Shown here: piece after piece, positions 7,812-16,370 of the stretch | Layout: each line of letters starts with the position of its first letter | Numbering within the stretch: position 1 is the stretch's first letter | Assembly (NCBI GenBank): GCA_944377745.1 | Contig: CALWFV010000035.1 | Location: 1-37,929 of the forward strand | Origin: an uncultured Mediterraneibacter sp. | Lineage (GTDB): Bacteria > Bacillota > Clostridia > Lachnospirales > Lachnospiraceae | Reading direction: 5' to 3' | Length of the DNA: 37,929 nt | Position numbers and translations under genes: made by a program | The notes under the pieces: model-generated | Told to the model about the DNA's origin: nothing | Databases searched by the model: none | Seen by the model: the letters and a program-made list of their open reading frames with translations, nothing else

Positions 7812-7970
7812 AACATTTTGACTGTTTGGTACAACATCAGTGCCTGTTATTTCTGATGCATTTTTTTATAATAGCTATACGGCAAGAGATCGCAGTCCGC
7901 ACCGTTCACCGGCGGGCGGTCATGAAGGCGCGGACAGCAGGATCGTGGAGAAAGCGAAGGAGGAACAGGC
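7812..7970 (+). promoter_or_regulatory. Promoter region of the first alpha-galactosidase gene
   Basis: A consensus -10 TATAAT (7867-7872) has a poor -35 at 17 nt (CTGTTA), as expected of an activator-dependent promoter. TTGACT near 7818 is too far upstream to serve as its -35. The stretch 7818-7860 is the likely AraC-type binding region, though I cannot define half-sites. The leader is about 90 nt long; AAGGAGG before ATG 7971 is the ribosome binding site. Confidence 0.5.
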
Positions 7971-10220
7971 ATGAGCATTATATTTAACGAAAAGAGCAGG
8001 ACATTCCATCTGTTTAACTCAGAGATCAGCTATATTATGGCGGTGCTTCCGAACGGGAACATGGGACAGTACTATTTTGGAAAACGGATCCGCGAGAAGG
8101 AGGATTATTCCTATCTTCTTGAGATGGTCCCCCGTTCCATGGCGGCATATGTGTTTGAGGGTCGGAGGACATTATCCCTTGAGCATGTGAAACAGGAATA
8201 CGGTGTTTACGGGTCGTCGGACTACCGGTTCCCGGCGGTGGAGATCCTTCAGGAAAACGGCAGCAGGATCTCGGATTTCTGCTATGTGAGCCATACGGTA
8301 ACGGCAGGGAAACCGAAACTTAAAGGACTGCCGGCTACTTATACGGAGAAGGAGGATGAGGCGGAGACGTTGACCCTTCTGCTGAAGGATGAAGTGACGG
8401 GAGTCCGGCTGGAGCTCCTCTATACTATCTTTGCGGAGGGAGGCGTCATCGCCAGAAGCGCCAGATTCGTAAATGAAGGAGAAAGCGCGGCCCACCTGCT
8501 CAAGGCCATGAGCCTGTGCCTGGACCTTCCGGACTGTGATTATGACTGGATCCAGTTCTCAGGCGCCTGGGCAAGAGAGCGCCATATGAAGACGAGAAAG
8601 CTGGAGCAGGGGATCCAGTCCGTGGGAAGTACGAGGGGGCATTCCTCCCATGAACACAATCCGTTTGTCATACTGAAGCGCCCCACTGCGGATGAATTCC
8701 AGGGGGAAGCGATCGGCTTCAGCCTGATATACAGCGGAAATTTCCTGGCCCAGGCAGAGGTGGATACCCACGATACAACTCGAGTGCTCCTGGGGATCAA
8801 CCCGGAGAGTTTTGACTGGAAACTGGAGCCGGGGGAGGTGTTCCAGACGCCGGAGGCGGTCATGGTCTATACAGACCGGGGGCTCAATGATATGAGCCAG
8901 ACGCTCCACCGGCTGTACCAGAAGCGCCTCGCAAGAGGATACTGGAGAGACCGGGTGAGACCGATCCTGATCAACAACTGGGAAGCAACCTATATGGACT
9001 TCAATGAGGAAAAACTGCTCCGGATCGCTCAGAAGGCGAAGGAGAGCGGGATCGAACTGTTTGTCCTGGACGACGGCTGGTTCGGAGCCAGAAGGGACGA
9101 TACTGCCGGTCTGGGAGACTGGAAGGCAAACACAGATCTGCTCCCGGGCGGGATCACAGGGATCGCGCAGAAGATCGAGGACATGGGGATGAAGTTCGGA
9201 CTCTGGTTTGAGCCGGAGATGGTGAACAAAAACTCGGACCTTTACCGGGCGCATCCGGACTGGATCCTTTCGGTCCCGGGGAGAGGGCAGTCACAGGGAA
9301 GATATCAGCATGTGTTAGATTTCTCCAGGAAAGAGATCGTGGATCATATCTATGACAGCATGGCGGACATCCTGGGAAATGCGAAGGTTTCTTATGTGAA
9401 ATGGGATATGAACCGCAGCATCACGGAGTGCTGGTCCGCGGCGCTCCCGGCAGACCGCCAGGGGGAAGTGTTCCACCGCTATATCCTGGGCGTGTATGAT
9501 CTGTATGAGAGATTGACCTCTGCATTTCCGGAGGTACTGTTCGAGTCCTGCGCAAGCGGCGGGGCGCGGTTCGATCCGGGGCTTCTGTACTATGCTCCCC
9601 AGGGATGGGCGAGCGACGACTCGGATGCTGTCGAGCGCCTGAAGATCCAGTACGGGACCTCCTACTGCTATCCCATCAGCAGTATCGGAGCCCATGTTTC
9701 CGCATCCCCGAACCACCAGGTCGGGAGGAACACGCCGCTCTCCACAAGGGCAAATGTGGCATGTTTCGGTACCTTCGGCTACGAGCTGGATCTGAACCGT
9801 CTCACGGCGGAAGAGCAGGAAGAGGTAAAGCGCCAGGTAGAGTTCATGAAGAAGTACCGGGAGCTGCTCCAGTTCGGCACATTCTATCGGCTGAAGAGTC
9901 CCTTTGAGGGAAATATCACGGCGTGGATGGCAGTCAGCGAAGACCGGAGCAAAGCCATCGTCGGCTGGTATAAAGTCCTCAACGGGGCAAATATGCCGTA
10001 TATGAGGCTGAAGCTGGCGGGACTGGATCCGGACCGGGAGTATACGGTGCGCGAAGAGGGGGAAGCCCACGGGAAGGCGTGCGGCAGTTTTTACGGGGAC
10101 GAACTGATGAACGCGGGGCTGATCACCACAGACAGCAGCGCAGGGGATGTAATGCCCGGTCTGGAGCAGGGACTGCATCTCTCGAAAGATTTTGACTCAA
10201 GGATCTTTGTGCTGGAGTGA
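7971..10220 (+). CDS. Alpha-galactosidase, GH36 (first copy)
   Basis: A 749-residue GH36 enzyme that hydrolyses terminal alpha-galactose, for example alpha-1,6-galactosyl groups of galactomannan or raffinose-type sugars. There is no signal peptide, so it is cytoplasmic. The order is N-terminal beta domain (1-330), catalytic barrel (about 330-650) and C-terminal beta domain. Family motifs seen: FVLDDGWFG, KWDMNR with nucleophile D479, ESCASGGARFDPG and ASDDSDAVER with acid/base D549. The 70-residue gap between the two Asp matches AgaB-type enzymes. Length is normal. It follows an AraC regulator and is closed by its own terminator, so it is a separate unit from the second copy at 10395. Confidence 0.95.
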   Translation: MSIIFNEKSRTFHLFNSEISYIMAVLPNGNMGQYYFGKRIREKEDYSYLLEMVPRSMAAYVFEGRRTLSLEHVKQEYGVYGSSDYRFPAVEILQENGSRISDFCYVSHTVTAGKPKLKGLPATYTEKEDEAETLTLLLKDEVTGVRLELLYTIFAEGGVIARSARFVNEGESAAHLLKAMSLCLDLPDCDYDWIQFSGAWARERHMKTRKLEQGIQSVGSTRGHSSHEHNPFVILKRPTADEFQGEAIGFSLIYSGNFLAQAEVDTHDTTRVLLGINPESFDWKLEPGEVFQTPEAVMVYTDRGLNDMSQTLHRLYQKRLARGYWRDRVRPILINNWEATYMDFNEEKLLRIAQKAKESGIELFVLDDGWFGARRDDTAGLGDWKANTDLLPGGITGIAQKIEDMGMKFGLWFEPEMVNKNSDLYRAHPDWILSVPGRGQSQGRYQHVLDFSRKEIVDHIYDSMADILGNAKVSYVKWDMNRSITECWSAALPADRQGEVFHRYILGVYDLYERLTSAFPEVLFESCASGGARFDPGLLYYAPQGWASDDSDAVERLKIQYGTSYCYPISSIGAHVSASPNHQVGRNTPLSTRANVACFGTFGYELDLNRLTAEEQEEVKRQVEFMKKYRELLQFGTFYRLKSPFEGNITAWMAVSEDRSKAIVGWYKVLNGANMPYMRLKLAGLDPDREYTVREEGEAHGKACGSFYGDELMNAGLITTDSSAGDVMPGLEQGLHLSKDFDSRIFVLE

Positions 10221-10235
10221 GACTGGAATTAATGT

Positions 10236-10278
10236 AAGAAGGCTGATCCATTTGTAATATGGAACGGTCTTCTTTTTT
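10236..10278 (+). terminator. Terminator after the first alpha-galactosidase gene
   Basis: AAGAAG pairs with CTTCTT and TCCAT with ATGGA, in a long imperfect stem interrupted by two mismatches. The 3' side runs into TCTTCTTTTTTGG. This is a typical U-rich tail. Confidence 0.75.
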
Positions 10279-10284
10279 GGCAGG

Positions 10285-10391
10285 ATTAACTTAAAATAAA
10301 TTAATTCTTTGGTTAAAAAGTATATTGACAAAAAACAAAAAATAATTAATTATAATTAAAAAAGAAAATGACCTGACATGGCGAGGAGGAA
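10285..10391 (+). promoter_or_regulatory. Promoter and operator-like palindrome of the second alpha-galactosidase gene
   Basis: This is a very AT-rich stretch. TTGACA (10325-10330) and TATAAT (10351-10356) are both perfect boxes but 20 nt apart, wider than optimal. The -10 box lies inside a perfect 14-bp palindrome (10346-10359, TTAATTATAATTAA), a good place for a repressor. The 15-nt string TTAAAATAAATTAAT (near 10291) recurs upstream of the transporter operon at about 14863, which suggests control by the same LacI-type regulator(s). Confidence 0.55.
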
Positions 10392-10394
10392 ATG

Positions 10395-12575
10395 ATGAAT
10401 ATAATATATGACGAAAAAAACGAAACCTTTCTGCTGCATACAGAGAAGACGACTTATGGGATTGCGGTCGTAGACGGAAGATATCTGGAACATATGTATT
10501 ATGGGGCGTCCCTTGACAATGCGGATATCCGTTATCTTCTCAGAGAGGATGAAAATCCCGGCGTGCCTTCTGCCAACAAAAGGGAAACAGGGGCGTTTCT
10601 GGACTGTGCTCCAATGGAGTTCCCTGAGACGGGGATGGGGGATTATCGGGAGAGTGCTTTCTGTATCAGGAGCATGAGCGGTTACAGAGCCAGTGAGCTG
10701 ACTTACGAAGGGTATGCGGTCGAAGACGGCAAACCAGAGCTGGAGGGGCTTCCGGCCACATGGGGAGAAAAAGAAAACTGCAGGACGCTGAAACTCTTTC
10801 TGAGGGACAGGCTGCTGGGGGCAAGAGTGACCCTCCTGTATTCTGTCTTTGAAAGCTCGGACGCAGTCACAAGATCCGTGATCGTGGAAAATAAGGGGGA
10901 AGAGCCGTTTTATATTGAGAAGATACTTTCCGCCTGTCTGGATATGGATGACAGAGGATTTGAAGTCCTGGGGCTGTTCGGATCCTGGGCGAGAGAGAGG
11001 CATGTCCAGAGGATGCCTCTGGGATACGGAAGACAGAATATTGCTTCCTTTAAGGGGAATTCCAGTCATCAGGAGCATCCGTTCATGGCTCTTGTTACTC
11101 CGGGGACGACGCAGGACAGCGGAGAAGTTTATGCTATGAATTTTGTCTATTCGGGAAATTTTATCGCGCAGGCTGAGAAAAACCAGTTTGATTCTGTCAG
11201 GATGATGATGGGGATCCATCCGGAGGGATTTACCTGGAAACTTGAGCCGGGGCAGTGCTTTACAGCTCCGGAGGTGGTGATGACCTATTCGTCGGAAGGT
11301 CTGGGAAAGATGACGAGGACATTTCACGACCTGTACAGAAACCATCTCATAAGGAGCCCTTACCTCCATGAAAAAAGACCGATCCTGATCAATAACTGGG
11401 AGGCCACTTACTTTGATTTTGACGAGAAGAAACTGCTTGAGATCGCGGAAGAAGCCTCTGAACTCGGGATCGAGATGCTGGTCATGGATGACGGATGGTT
11501 CGGGAAACGGAGTATGGACGACAGTTCCCTGGGTGACTGGTATGTAAATGAGGAGAAGTTAAAAGGCGGGCTGAATGCCCTGGTTGAGAATGTTAAGCAG
11601 ACCGGGATGAAGTTTGGGATATGGGTCGAGCCGGAGATGATCTCTCCAGAGTCGGAATTGTACAGGAAACACCCGGACTGGGCAATCCAGATCCCCGGAA
11701 GGGATATCACCCAGAGCCGAGCTCAGTATGTCCTGGACCTTTCACGGGAAGAAGTGGCAGACGAAGTGTATGAGATGATCGCGGCAGTCCTGCGCAGCGC
11801 TGATATTTCCTATGTGAAATGGGATATGAACCGGCAGATCGCGACGATGGGGAGCAGTTCTCTTCCGGATGACCGCCAGGGAGAGCTGGCCCACAGGTAT
11901 ATCCTTGGCGTGTACAGGATGCAGGAACGGCTGATCACGGATTTCCCGGAACTCCTTCTGGAAAACTGTGCCAGCGGAGGCGGAAGGTTTGATCCCGGCA
12001 TGCTTTATTACAGCCCGCAGATCTGGTGCTCGGACGATACGGATGCGGTCGAGCGTCTGGCGATCCAGGAAGGTACGGCAATGCTGTATCCTGTGTCAGC
12101 GATCGGAGCGCATGTCAGCGTATGCCCGAATCATTCTGTTGGCAGGACGACGCCTTTTGAGACGCGGGGAGACGTCGCGCTCCTGGGAACATTCGGATAT
12201 GAACTGGATATCACGAAACTGTCTCCGGAAGAAAAGGACCTGGTAAAGGTTCAGGTGGAAAAATATCATAAATATAATGATCTGATCCGCGAAGGAGACT
12301 ATTACCGTCTTGCATCTGCTGCGGAAAACAGATATTATGATAGTTGGATGATCGTTGAAAAGGATAAGAGCCGGGCGCTTCTGTTTTATGTCCAGGTGAT
12401 GGCCCGGGCAAATGCAAAGAGCAGGTTTATAAGGCTTGCGGGACTGGATCCGGAGAGAAGATATGAGGCGGAAGGGAAGGAATATACAGGAAATACCCTG
12501 ATGCAGGCGGGGATACGTATCCCGGCAGAGTTCGGAGACTTCAAAAGCAGGCTGATAGAGATCAGAGGCAGATAG
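10395..12575 (+). CDS. Alpha-galactosidase, GH36 (second copy)
   Basis: A 726-residue cytoplasmic GH36 enzyme, paralogous to the gene at 7971 with the same domain order. Nucleophile D477 lies in KWDMNR and acid/base D547 in CSDDTDAVER. Other family motifs are VMDDGWFG and ENCASGGGRFDPG. Two ATG codons are adjacent (10392 and 10395). The second leaves a better gap to AGGAGG (10384-10389) and aligns with the N-terminus of the first copy (MNII against MSII), so I use 10395. It starts a unit with the two LacI regulators, so it is probably induced separately from the first copy. Confidence 0.95.
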   Translation: MNIIYDEKNETFLLHTEKTTYGIAVVDGRYLEHMYYGASLDNADIRYLLREDENPGVPSANKRETGAFLDCAPMEFPETGMGDYRESAFCIRSMSGYRASELTYEGYAVEDGKPELEGLPATWGEKENCRTLKLFLRDRLLGARVTLLYSVFESSDAVTRSVIVENKGEEPFYIEKILSACLDMDDRGFEVLGLFGSWARERHVQRMPLGYGRQNIASFKGNSSHQEHPFMALVTPGTTQDSGEVYAMNFVYSGNFIAQAEKNQFDSVRMMMGIHPEGFTWKLEPGQCFTAPEVVMTYSSEGLGKMTRTFHDLYRNHLIRSPYLHEKRPILINNWEATYFDFDEKKLLEIAEEASELGIEMLVMDDGWFGKRSMDDSSLGDWYVNEEKLKGGLNALVENVKQTGMKFGIWVEPEMISPESELYRKHPDWAIQIPGRDITQSRAQYVLDLSREEVADEVYEMIAAVLRSADISYVKWDMNRQIATMGSSSLPDDRQGELAHRYILGVYRMQERLITDFPELLLENCASGGGRFDPGMLYYSPQIWCSDDTDAVERLAIQEGTAMLYPVSAIGAHVSVCPNHSVGRTTPFETRGDVALLGTFGYELDITKLSPEEKDLVKVQVEKYHKYNDLIREGDYYRLASAAENRYYDSWMIVEKDKSRALLFYVQVMARANAKSRFIRLAGLDPERRYEAEGKEYTGNTLMQAGIRIPAEFGDFKSRLIEIRGR

Positions 12576-12594
12576 AAAAGAAGAGGTAGCGCGT

Positions 12595-13623
12595 ATGGGG
12601 CAGAAAAAGAAAGTAAAGCTGGAAGATATCGCTGACAGGCTGGGAGTGAGTATCGTTACGGTATCTAACGCCCTGAAGGGAAAGAAAGGCGTCGGTATGA
12701 AGCTTCGGGAGAAAATCGTCCGGACAGCGGAAGAAATGGGATATCACAGCGTGCCCCGGGAAAAGAAAGTGCAGGATTCTTATATTATCGGAGTTGCAGT
12801 GGCGGAAAAGTATGTGAAAGAATTTCCGTCTTTCTATATGGAAATCTACCAGAGGATCGCGGGAGAAGCGGTGAAGAAAGGTCATCTTACCGTGCTTGAA
12901 GTGGTGACGCCGGAAAAGGAGAGCATGGAAAAACCGTTTGAACCTTTCCTCGAAAAGAAGACGGCGGGACTGATCCTGATCGGAGAACTGAAAAAAGAAT
13001 ATCTCCAGGCGATCAGGGAGAACTATGATATCCCCGTTGTGTGCGTGGACTACTATGATATCTATGAAGACCTGGATTATATTGTGACAGACGGGTTCGG
13101 CGGTATGACGCAGATGACGGAGCTTTTGCTGGAACAGGGATACCGGGACCTGATGTTTGTCGGGACGCCGGATGCGACGAAAAATATCACGGACCGCTAT
13201 CTTGGATACTGCAAAGCGTTGGAAAAAGCGGGGATAGAAAATGCACAGTCCAGAGTGCTCATGGACCGCGATTTTGTGAACGGAGATTACCGGATCGATA
13301 TCCGGCTTCCGGAAAAACTTCCGGAGGCGTTCGTGTGCAACTGCGATAAGACAGCGGGGATCCTGATAAGAAAGCTGGCGGAGCGGGGGATCCGGGTGCC
13401 GGAAGACGTATCCGTAGTGGGATTTGATGATTATAAGGCTCAGCTTACAGGCGATCTGAAACTGACGACTTATGAAAACGATGAGAAGGTGATCGCGCAG
13501 ATCAGCATGAATACTCTTCTTAAGAGGATCGAGGGGAAAAGACATGCCGGATGCGTGCGTATCGTGGAAGGAAATGTCGTGGAAGGGCATACCGTGAAAA
13601 TGAGGAGGGTGCAGCGTGTCTGA
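12595..13623 (+). CDS. LacI-family transcriptional regulator 1
   Basis: A 342-residue repressor-type protein. The N-terminal helix-turn-helix (about residues 8-30) reads LEDIADRLGVSIVTVSNAL, followed by the hinge region. The periplasmic-binding-protein-like sensor domain (about 60-335) ends with PEDVSVVGFDDYKAQ. It lies 19 nt after the second alpha-galactosidase gene in the same direction and overlaps the next LacI gene by 8 nt. The ligand is presumably a sugar handled by the locus. Candidate sites are the AT-rich palindromes upstream of 10395 and 14913. Confidence 0.92.
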   Translation: MGQKKKVKLEDIADRLGVSIVTVSNALKGKKGVGMKLREKIVRTAEEMGYHSVPREKKVQDSYIIGVAVAEKYVKEFPSFYMEIYQRIAGEAVKKGHLTVLEVVTPEKESMEKPFEPFLEKKTAGLILIGELKKEYLQAIRENYDIPVVCVDYYDIYEDLDYIVTDGFGGMTQMTELLLEQGYRDLMFVGTPDATKNITDRYLGYCKALEKAGIENAQSRVLMDRDFVNGDYRIDIRLPEKLPEAFVCNCDKTAGILIRKLAERGIRVPEDVSVVGFDDYKAQLTGDLKLTTYENDEKVIAQISMNTLLKRIEGKRHAGCVRIVEGNVVEGHTVKMRRVQRV

Positions 13624-14614
13624 TGTAACGATGAAAGATATTGCCGGGGCGGTCGGGGTGAGCGTGGTCACGGTCTCGAACGCACTGTCCGGCAGGAAAG
13701 GCGTCAGCGAAGATGTCAGATACCGGGTCGAAGAAAAAGCCCGGGAACTGGGATATGACCTGAGAAGAAATGAACGGCAGGCACAGGGGACGGTGATCGG
13801 CGTGATCGCTCCGGAAAAATATATCACAGTAGGAAATTCTTTTTACTGGACGCTCTACCAGCATGTTGCGTATGAGGCGGCAAAAGTTCAGAGTGTAACG
13901 ATGCTGGAGATACTTACGTTCTCTATGGAAGAAAGAGAAGAACTGCCCAAGCTGATGAAAGAGAAGGCGATAGGCGGTCTGATCATAATAGGCTGGATGT
14001 CCCGGTCCTATGTGGAGAAGATCGTATCGGCGGCGGAAGTCCCTGCTGTTCTTCTTGATTTTCAGATGAAAGGGCTTCAGTGCGATTCGGTGATGTCCAG
14101 CAACTTTGTCGGGATGTATAAAATGACGAGATATCTGCTGGAGAGAGGACACAGGGACATCGCTTTTGTGGGATCTGTCCAGGCGAATGATAATATCCTG
14201 GATCGCTTCTACGGTTACCGGAAAGCTCTTATCGAGGCAGGGATCCGTATGAGGGAAGAGTGGATCCTTGAGGACAGAGACCTTCAGAAGGGACTGAGCA
14301 AGGTTGAAGTGCCGGAAAATATGCCCAGCGCTTTTGCATGCAACAGCGACTGGGCGGCAGGGCTTCTCTACAACATCCTTTCGGAGAGAGGATACCGGAT
14401 CCCGGAGGATGTCTCTATTGTGGGATATGATAATTACCTTTATGGAAACAGCTTTTCAGAACGCCTGACAACATATAATGTTGATATGCGGGCGATGGCG
14501 CATCAGGCGGTGAAATTTTTGAAAGAAAAGATAAAAGGGGACGAAAAGCACTGGAGGACAAGGTATATTGACAGTGTTGTGATAGAGCGGAGCAGTGTAA
14601 AAACTTTAATATAA
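13616..14614 (+). CDS. LacI-family transcriptional regulator 2
   Basis: A 332-residue LacI-type regulator starting at GTG 13616, with AGGAGG at 13603-13608. The helix-turn-helix MKDIAGAVGVSVVTVSNALS is nearly the same in the recognition helix as in regulator 1 (VTVSNAL followed by KGV). The sensor domain ends with PEDVSIVGYDNYLYG. Overlap with regulator 1 and the shared recognition helix point to a tandem duplication whose products may bind the same sites or form heterodimers. A strong terminator follows. Confidence 0.92.
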   Translation: MSDVTMKDIAGAVGVSVVTVSNALSGRKGVSEDVRYRVEEKARELGYDLRRNERQAQGTVIGVIAPEKYITVGNSFYWTLYQHVAYEAAKVQSVTMLEILTFSMEEREELPKLMKEKAIGGLIIIGWMSRSYVEKIVSAAEVPAVLLDFQMKGLQCDSVMSSNFVGMYKMTRYLLERGHRDIAFVGSVQANDNILDRFYGYRKALIEAGIRMREEWILEDRDLQKGLSKVEVPENMPSAFACNSDWAAGLLYNILSERGYRIPEDVSIVGYDNYLYGNSFSERLTTYNVDMRAMAHQAVKFLKEKIKGDEKHWRTRYIDSVVIERSSVKTLI

Positions 14615-14636
14615 GAAAAGTATGGATATTCAGGCG

Positions 14637-14682
14637 GAGTGCTGTAAATGTATCGGAAAGAGCGTTTGCGGCACTCTTTTTT
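14637..14682 (+). terminator. Terminator after the LacI pair
   Basis: GAGTGCTGTAAA (14637-14648) pairs with TTTGCGGCACTC (14665-14676), two G-U pairs included, and is followed by TTTTTT. This separates the regulators from the transporter operon. Confidence 0.85.
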
Positions 14683-14699
14683 GACGCTTGTTTTTGGCA

Positions 14700-14890
14700 A
14701 TGATAACTTAAAAATTAAAAGAAAATTAATCTGATTAAAAATAAGTTAAGTTTAAAATAAAACGTCTTTTTGGCGAATTTTATTATAAAAATTACCAAAA
14801 AGCAGATGCAAAAAATGTATAAATGGTAGAAATGACGAAGAATTATGATAAAATATTGAAGTTAAAATAAATTAATGATAAGATTAAAAC
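14700..14890 (+). promoter_or_regulatory. AT-rich control region of the mannan-oligosaccharide operon
   Basis: No gene fits here. The promoter nearest the operon is TTGAAG (14856-14861), 17 nt, TAAGAT (14879-14884), predicting a leader of about 22 nt. Upstream lie TTAATCTGATTAA (13-nt palindrome near 14727), a long imperfect palindrome at 14766-14802 (CTTTTTGG and CCAAAAAG outer arms) and TTAAAATAAATTAAT overlapping the spacer. The last string is shared with the promoter of the second alpha-galactosidase gene. Repressor sites for the LacI pair are the most likely reading. Confidence 0.55.
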
Positions 14891-14912
14891 AACTTAAAAA
14901 AGGAGGGGAAAA

Positions 14913-16295
14913 ATGAAAAAACAAACTTTAAAACGTGCGGCATCATTGGCAATGGCATCAGCAATGGTATTCTCGCTGACGGCATGCGGAGGCGGCGGAG
15001 AAGACAACGACGCTTCTTCAAGCGGTGAGGCGGTTCCCACCATTGATCAGATCACAGTGGGAGAGGACTACACGGATATTGAGGCGGATATCACAGTCCT
15101 GACCAACAGAACGGATATCGTGGACACGGTATACGCAGGATACGCAGAACAGTTCATGGAACTGTATCCGAATATCAATGTGCAGTATGAGGCGGTCACA
15201 GACTATGAAGAGTCGCTGACACTGAGACTGACCACAGGCGACTGGGGCGATCTCTGCTTCATCCCTACCGGTGTGGATAAGAGCGAGCTGAGCAACTATT
15301 TTACTCCGCTGGGAGACTACGACACACTGGATCCGATCTACAACTTTGTTTCTGAAAAAACCTACGATGGGACAGTATACGGAATCGCCAACGGCGGTAC
15401 AGCCAACGGCGTTGTGTACAACAAAAAGGTATGGGCTGACGCGGGGATCACAGAGCTTCCGAAAACTCCGGACGAGTTCCTGGAAGACCTGCAGACGATC
15501 AAGGACAACACCGATGCCATCCCGCTGTACACAAACTTCTCGGCAGGATGGCCGATGGGAGCATGGGATGCCTATATCGGGATCGCAGCGACAGGAAATC
15601 CGGATTATATGAACCATGACATCGTACATACCAAAGATCCGTTTGCAAAACAGGACGACATGACAGGACCGTACGCAGTTTATTACACCTGCTATGAGTC
15701 GGTTGCAAGAGGTCTTGTTGAGGAAGATCCGGCCAGCAGCGACTGGGAATCTTCAAAGACAAGGATCAACAACGGCGAGATCGCTACGATGGTACTCGGA
15801 TCCTGGGCTGTACAGCAGTGCAAGGATGCAGGAGACACTCCGGACGATGTGGGATACATGCCGTTCCCGATCACAGTTGACGGAAAACAGTACGCGGGAG
15901 CAGGCGGAAACTATTCCTTCGGTATCAATAACCAGGCAAGTACGGACAACCAGATCGCAGCAATGGTCTATCTGAAATGGCTCATTGAAGATTCCACGAT
16001 CTATGAGGATGAGGGAAGCATCCCTGCGCTCAAAGGCGAGGAACTCCCGGACGCTCTGGCGGATTTCGAGGGTGTAGAGCTTCTCTCCGACAACCCGCCG
16101 GTGGAAGGAGAGGAAGAGCTGTTCAATGACGTGAACAATGAGAGTGAAGTGGGGATCAACAATGACGATTACCCGAACTGTTACCTGCTGGAGAGCGCGC
16201 TGTACGGAACAAAGACACTGGACGAAGTGGTCGGCGAGTGGAACGAACAGTGGTCCGCGGCTCAGGAAGCGCTGGGAGTGGACGTCAATATGTAA
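14913..16295 (+). CDS. Sugar ABC transporter solute-binding lipoprotein
   Basis: A 460-residue extracellular binding protein of the family 1 (MalE/UgpB-like) type. A lipoprotein signal has positively charged KKQTLKR, a hydrophobic core and lipobox LTAC with lipidated C25, followed by a GGGGEDNDASSS linker. It would sit on the outer face of the membrane and bring oligosaccharides to the two permeases encoded next. Context (alpha-galactosidases, GH130, epimerase) suggests galactosylated beta-manno-oligosaccharides as ligand, but specificity is inferred. AGGAGG at 14901 supports the start. Confidence 0.93.
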   Translation: MKKQTLKRAASLAMASAMVFSLTACGGGGEDNDASSSGEAVPTIDQITVGEDYTDIEADITVLTNRTDIVDTVYAGYAEQFMELYPNINVQYEAVTDYEESLTLRLTTGDWGDLCFIPTGVDKSELSNYFTPLGDYDTLDPIYNFVSEKTYDGTVYGIANGGTANGVVYNKKVWADAGITELPKTPDEFLEDLQTIKDNTDAIPLYTNFSAGWPMGAWDAYIGIAATGNPDYMNHDIVHTKDPFAKQDDMTGPYAVYYTCYESVARGLVEEDPASSDWESSKTRINNGEIATMVLGSWAVQQCKDAGDTPDDVGYMPFPITVDGKQYAGAGGNYSFGINNQASTDNQIAAMVYLKWLIEDSTIYEDEGSIPALKGEELPDALADFEGVELLSDNPPVEGEEELFNDVNNESEVGINNDDYPNCYLLESALYGTKTLDEVVGEWNEQWSAAQEALGVDVNM

Positions 16296-16309
16296 CACGC
16301 GCAGGGGAG

Positions 16310-16335
16310 AGGGCGGCCTCGCGGCTGCCCTTTTT
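16310..16335 (+). terminator. Leaky terminator between binding protein and permease genes
   Basis: AGGGCGGC (16310-16317) pairs with GCTGCCCT (16324-16331) with loop CTCGCG and a TTTTT tail. Located inside an operon, it likely lets the binding protein be made in excess over the permeases. Confidence 0.75.
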
Positions 16336-16370
16336 CTCCGCAGGGTTCCTTATATGAGAGGAGGATATCA

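Noticed and set aside
10356-11369. 337-residue open frame on the minus strand
   Set aside because: Antisense to the second alpha-galactosidase gene and crosses its promoter; no recognisable domain.
12562-13827. 421-residue open frame on the minus strand
   Set aside because: Antisense to both LacI genes; composition is biased (many His, Phe, Arg) and no family motif is visible.
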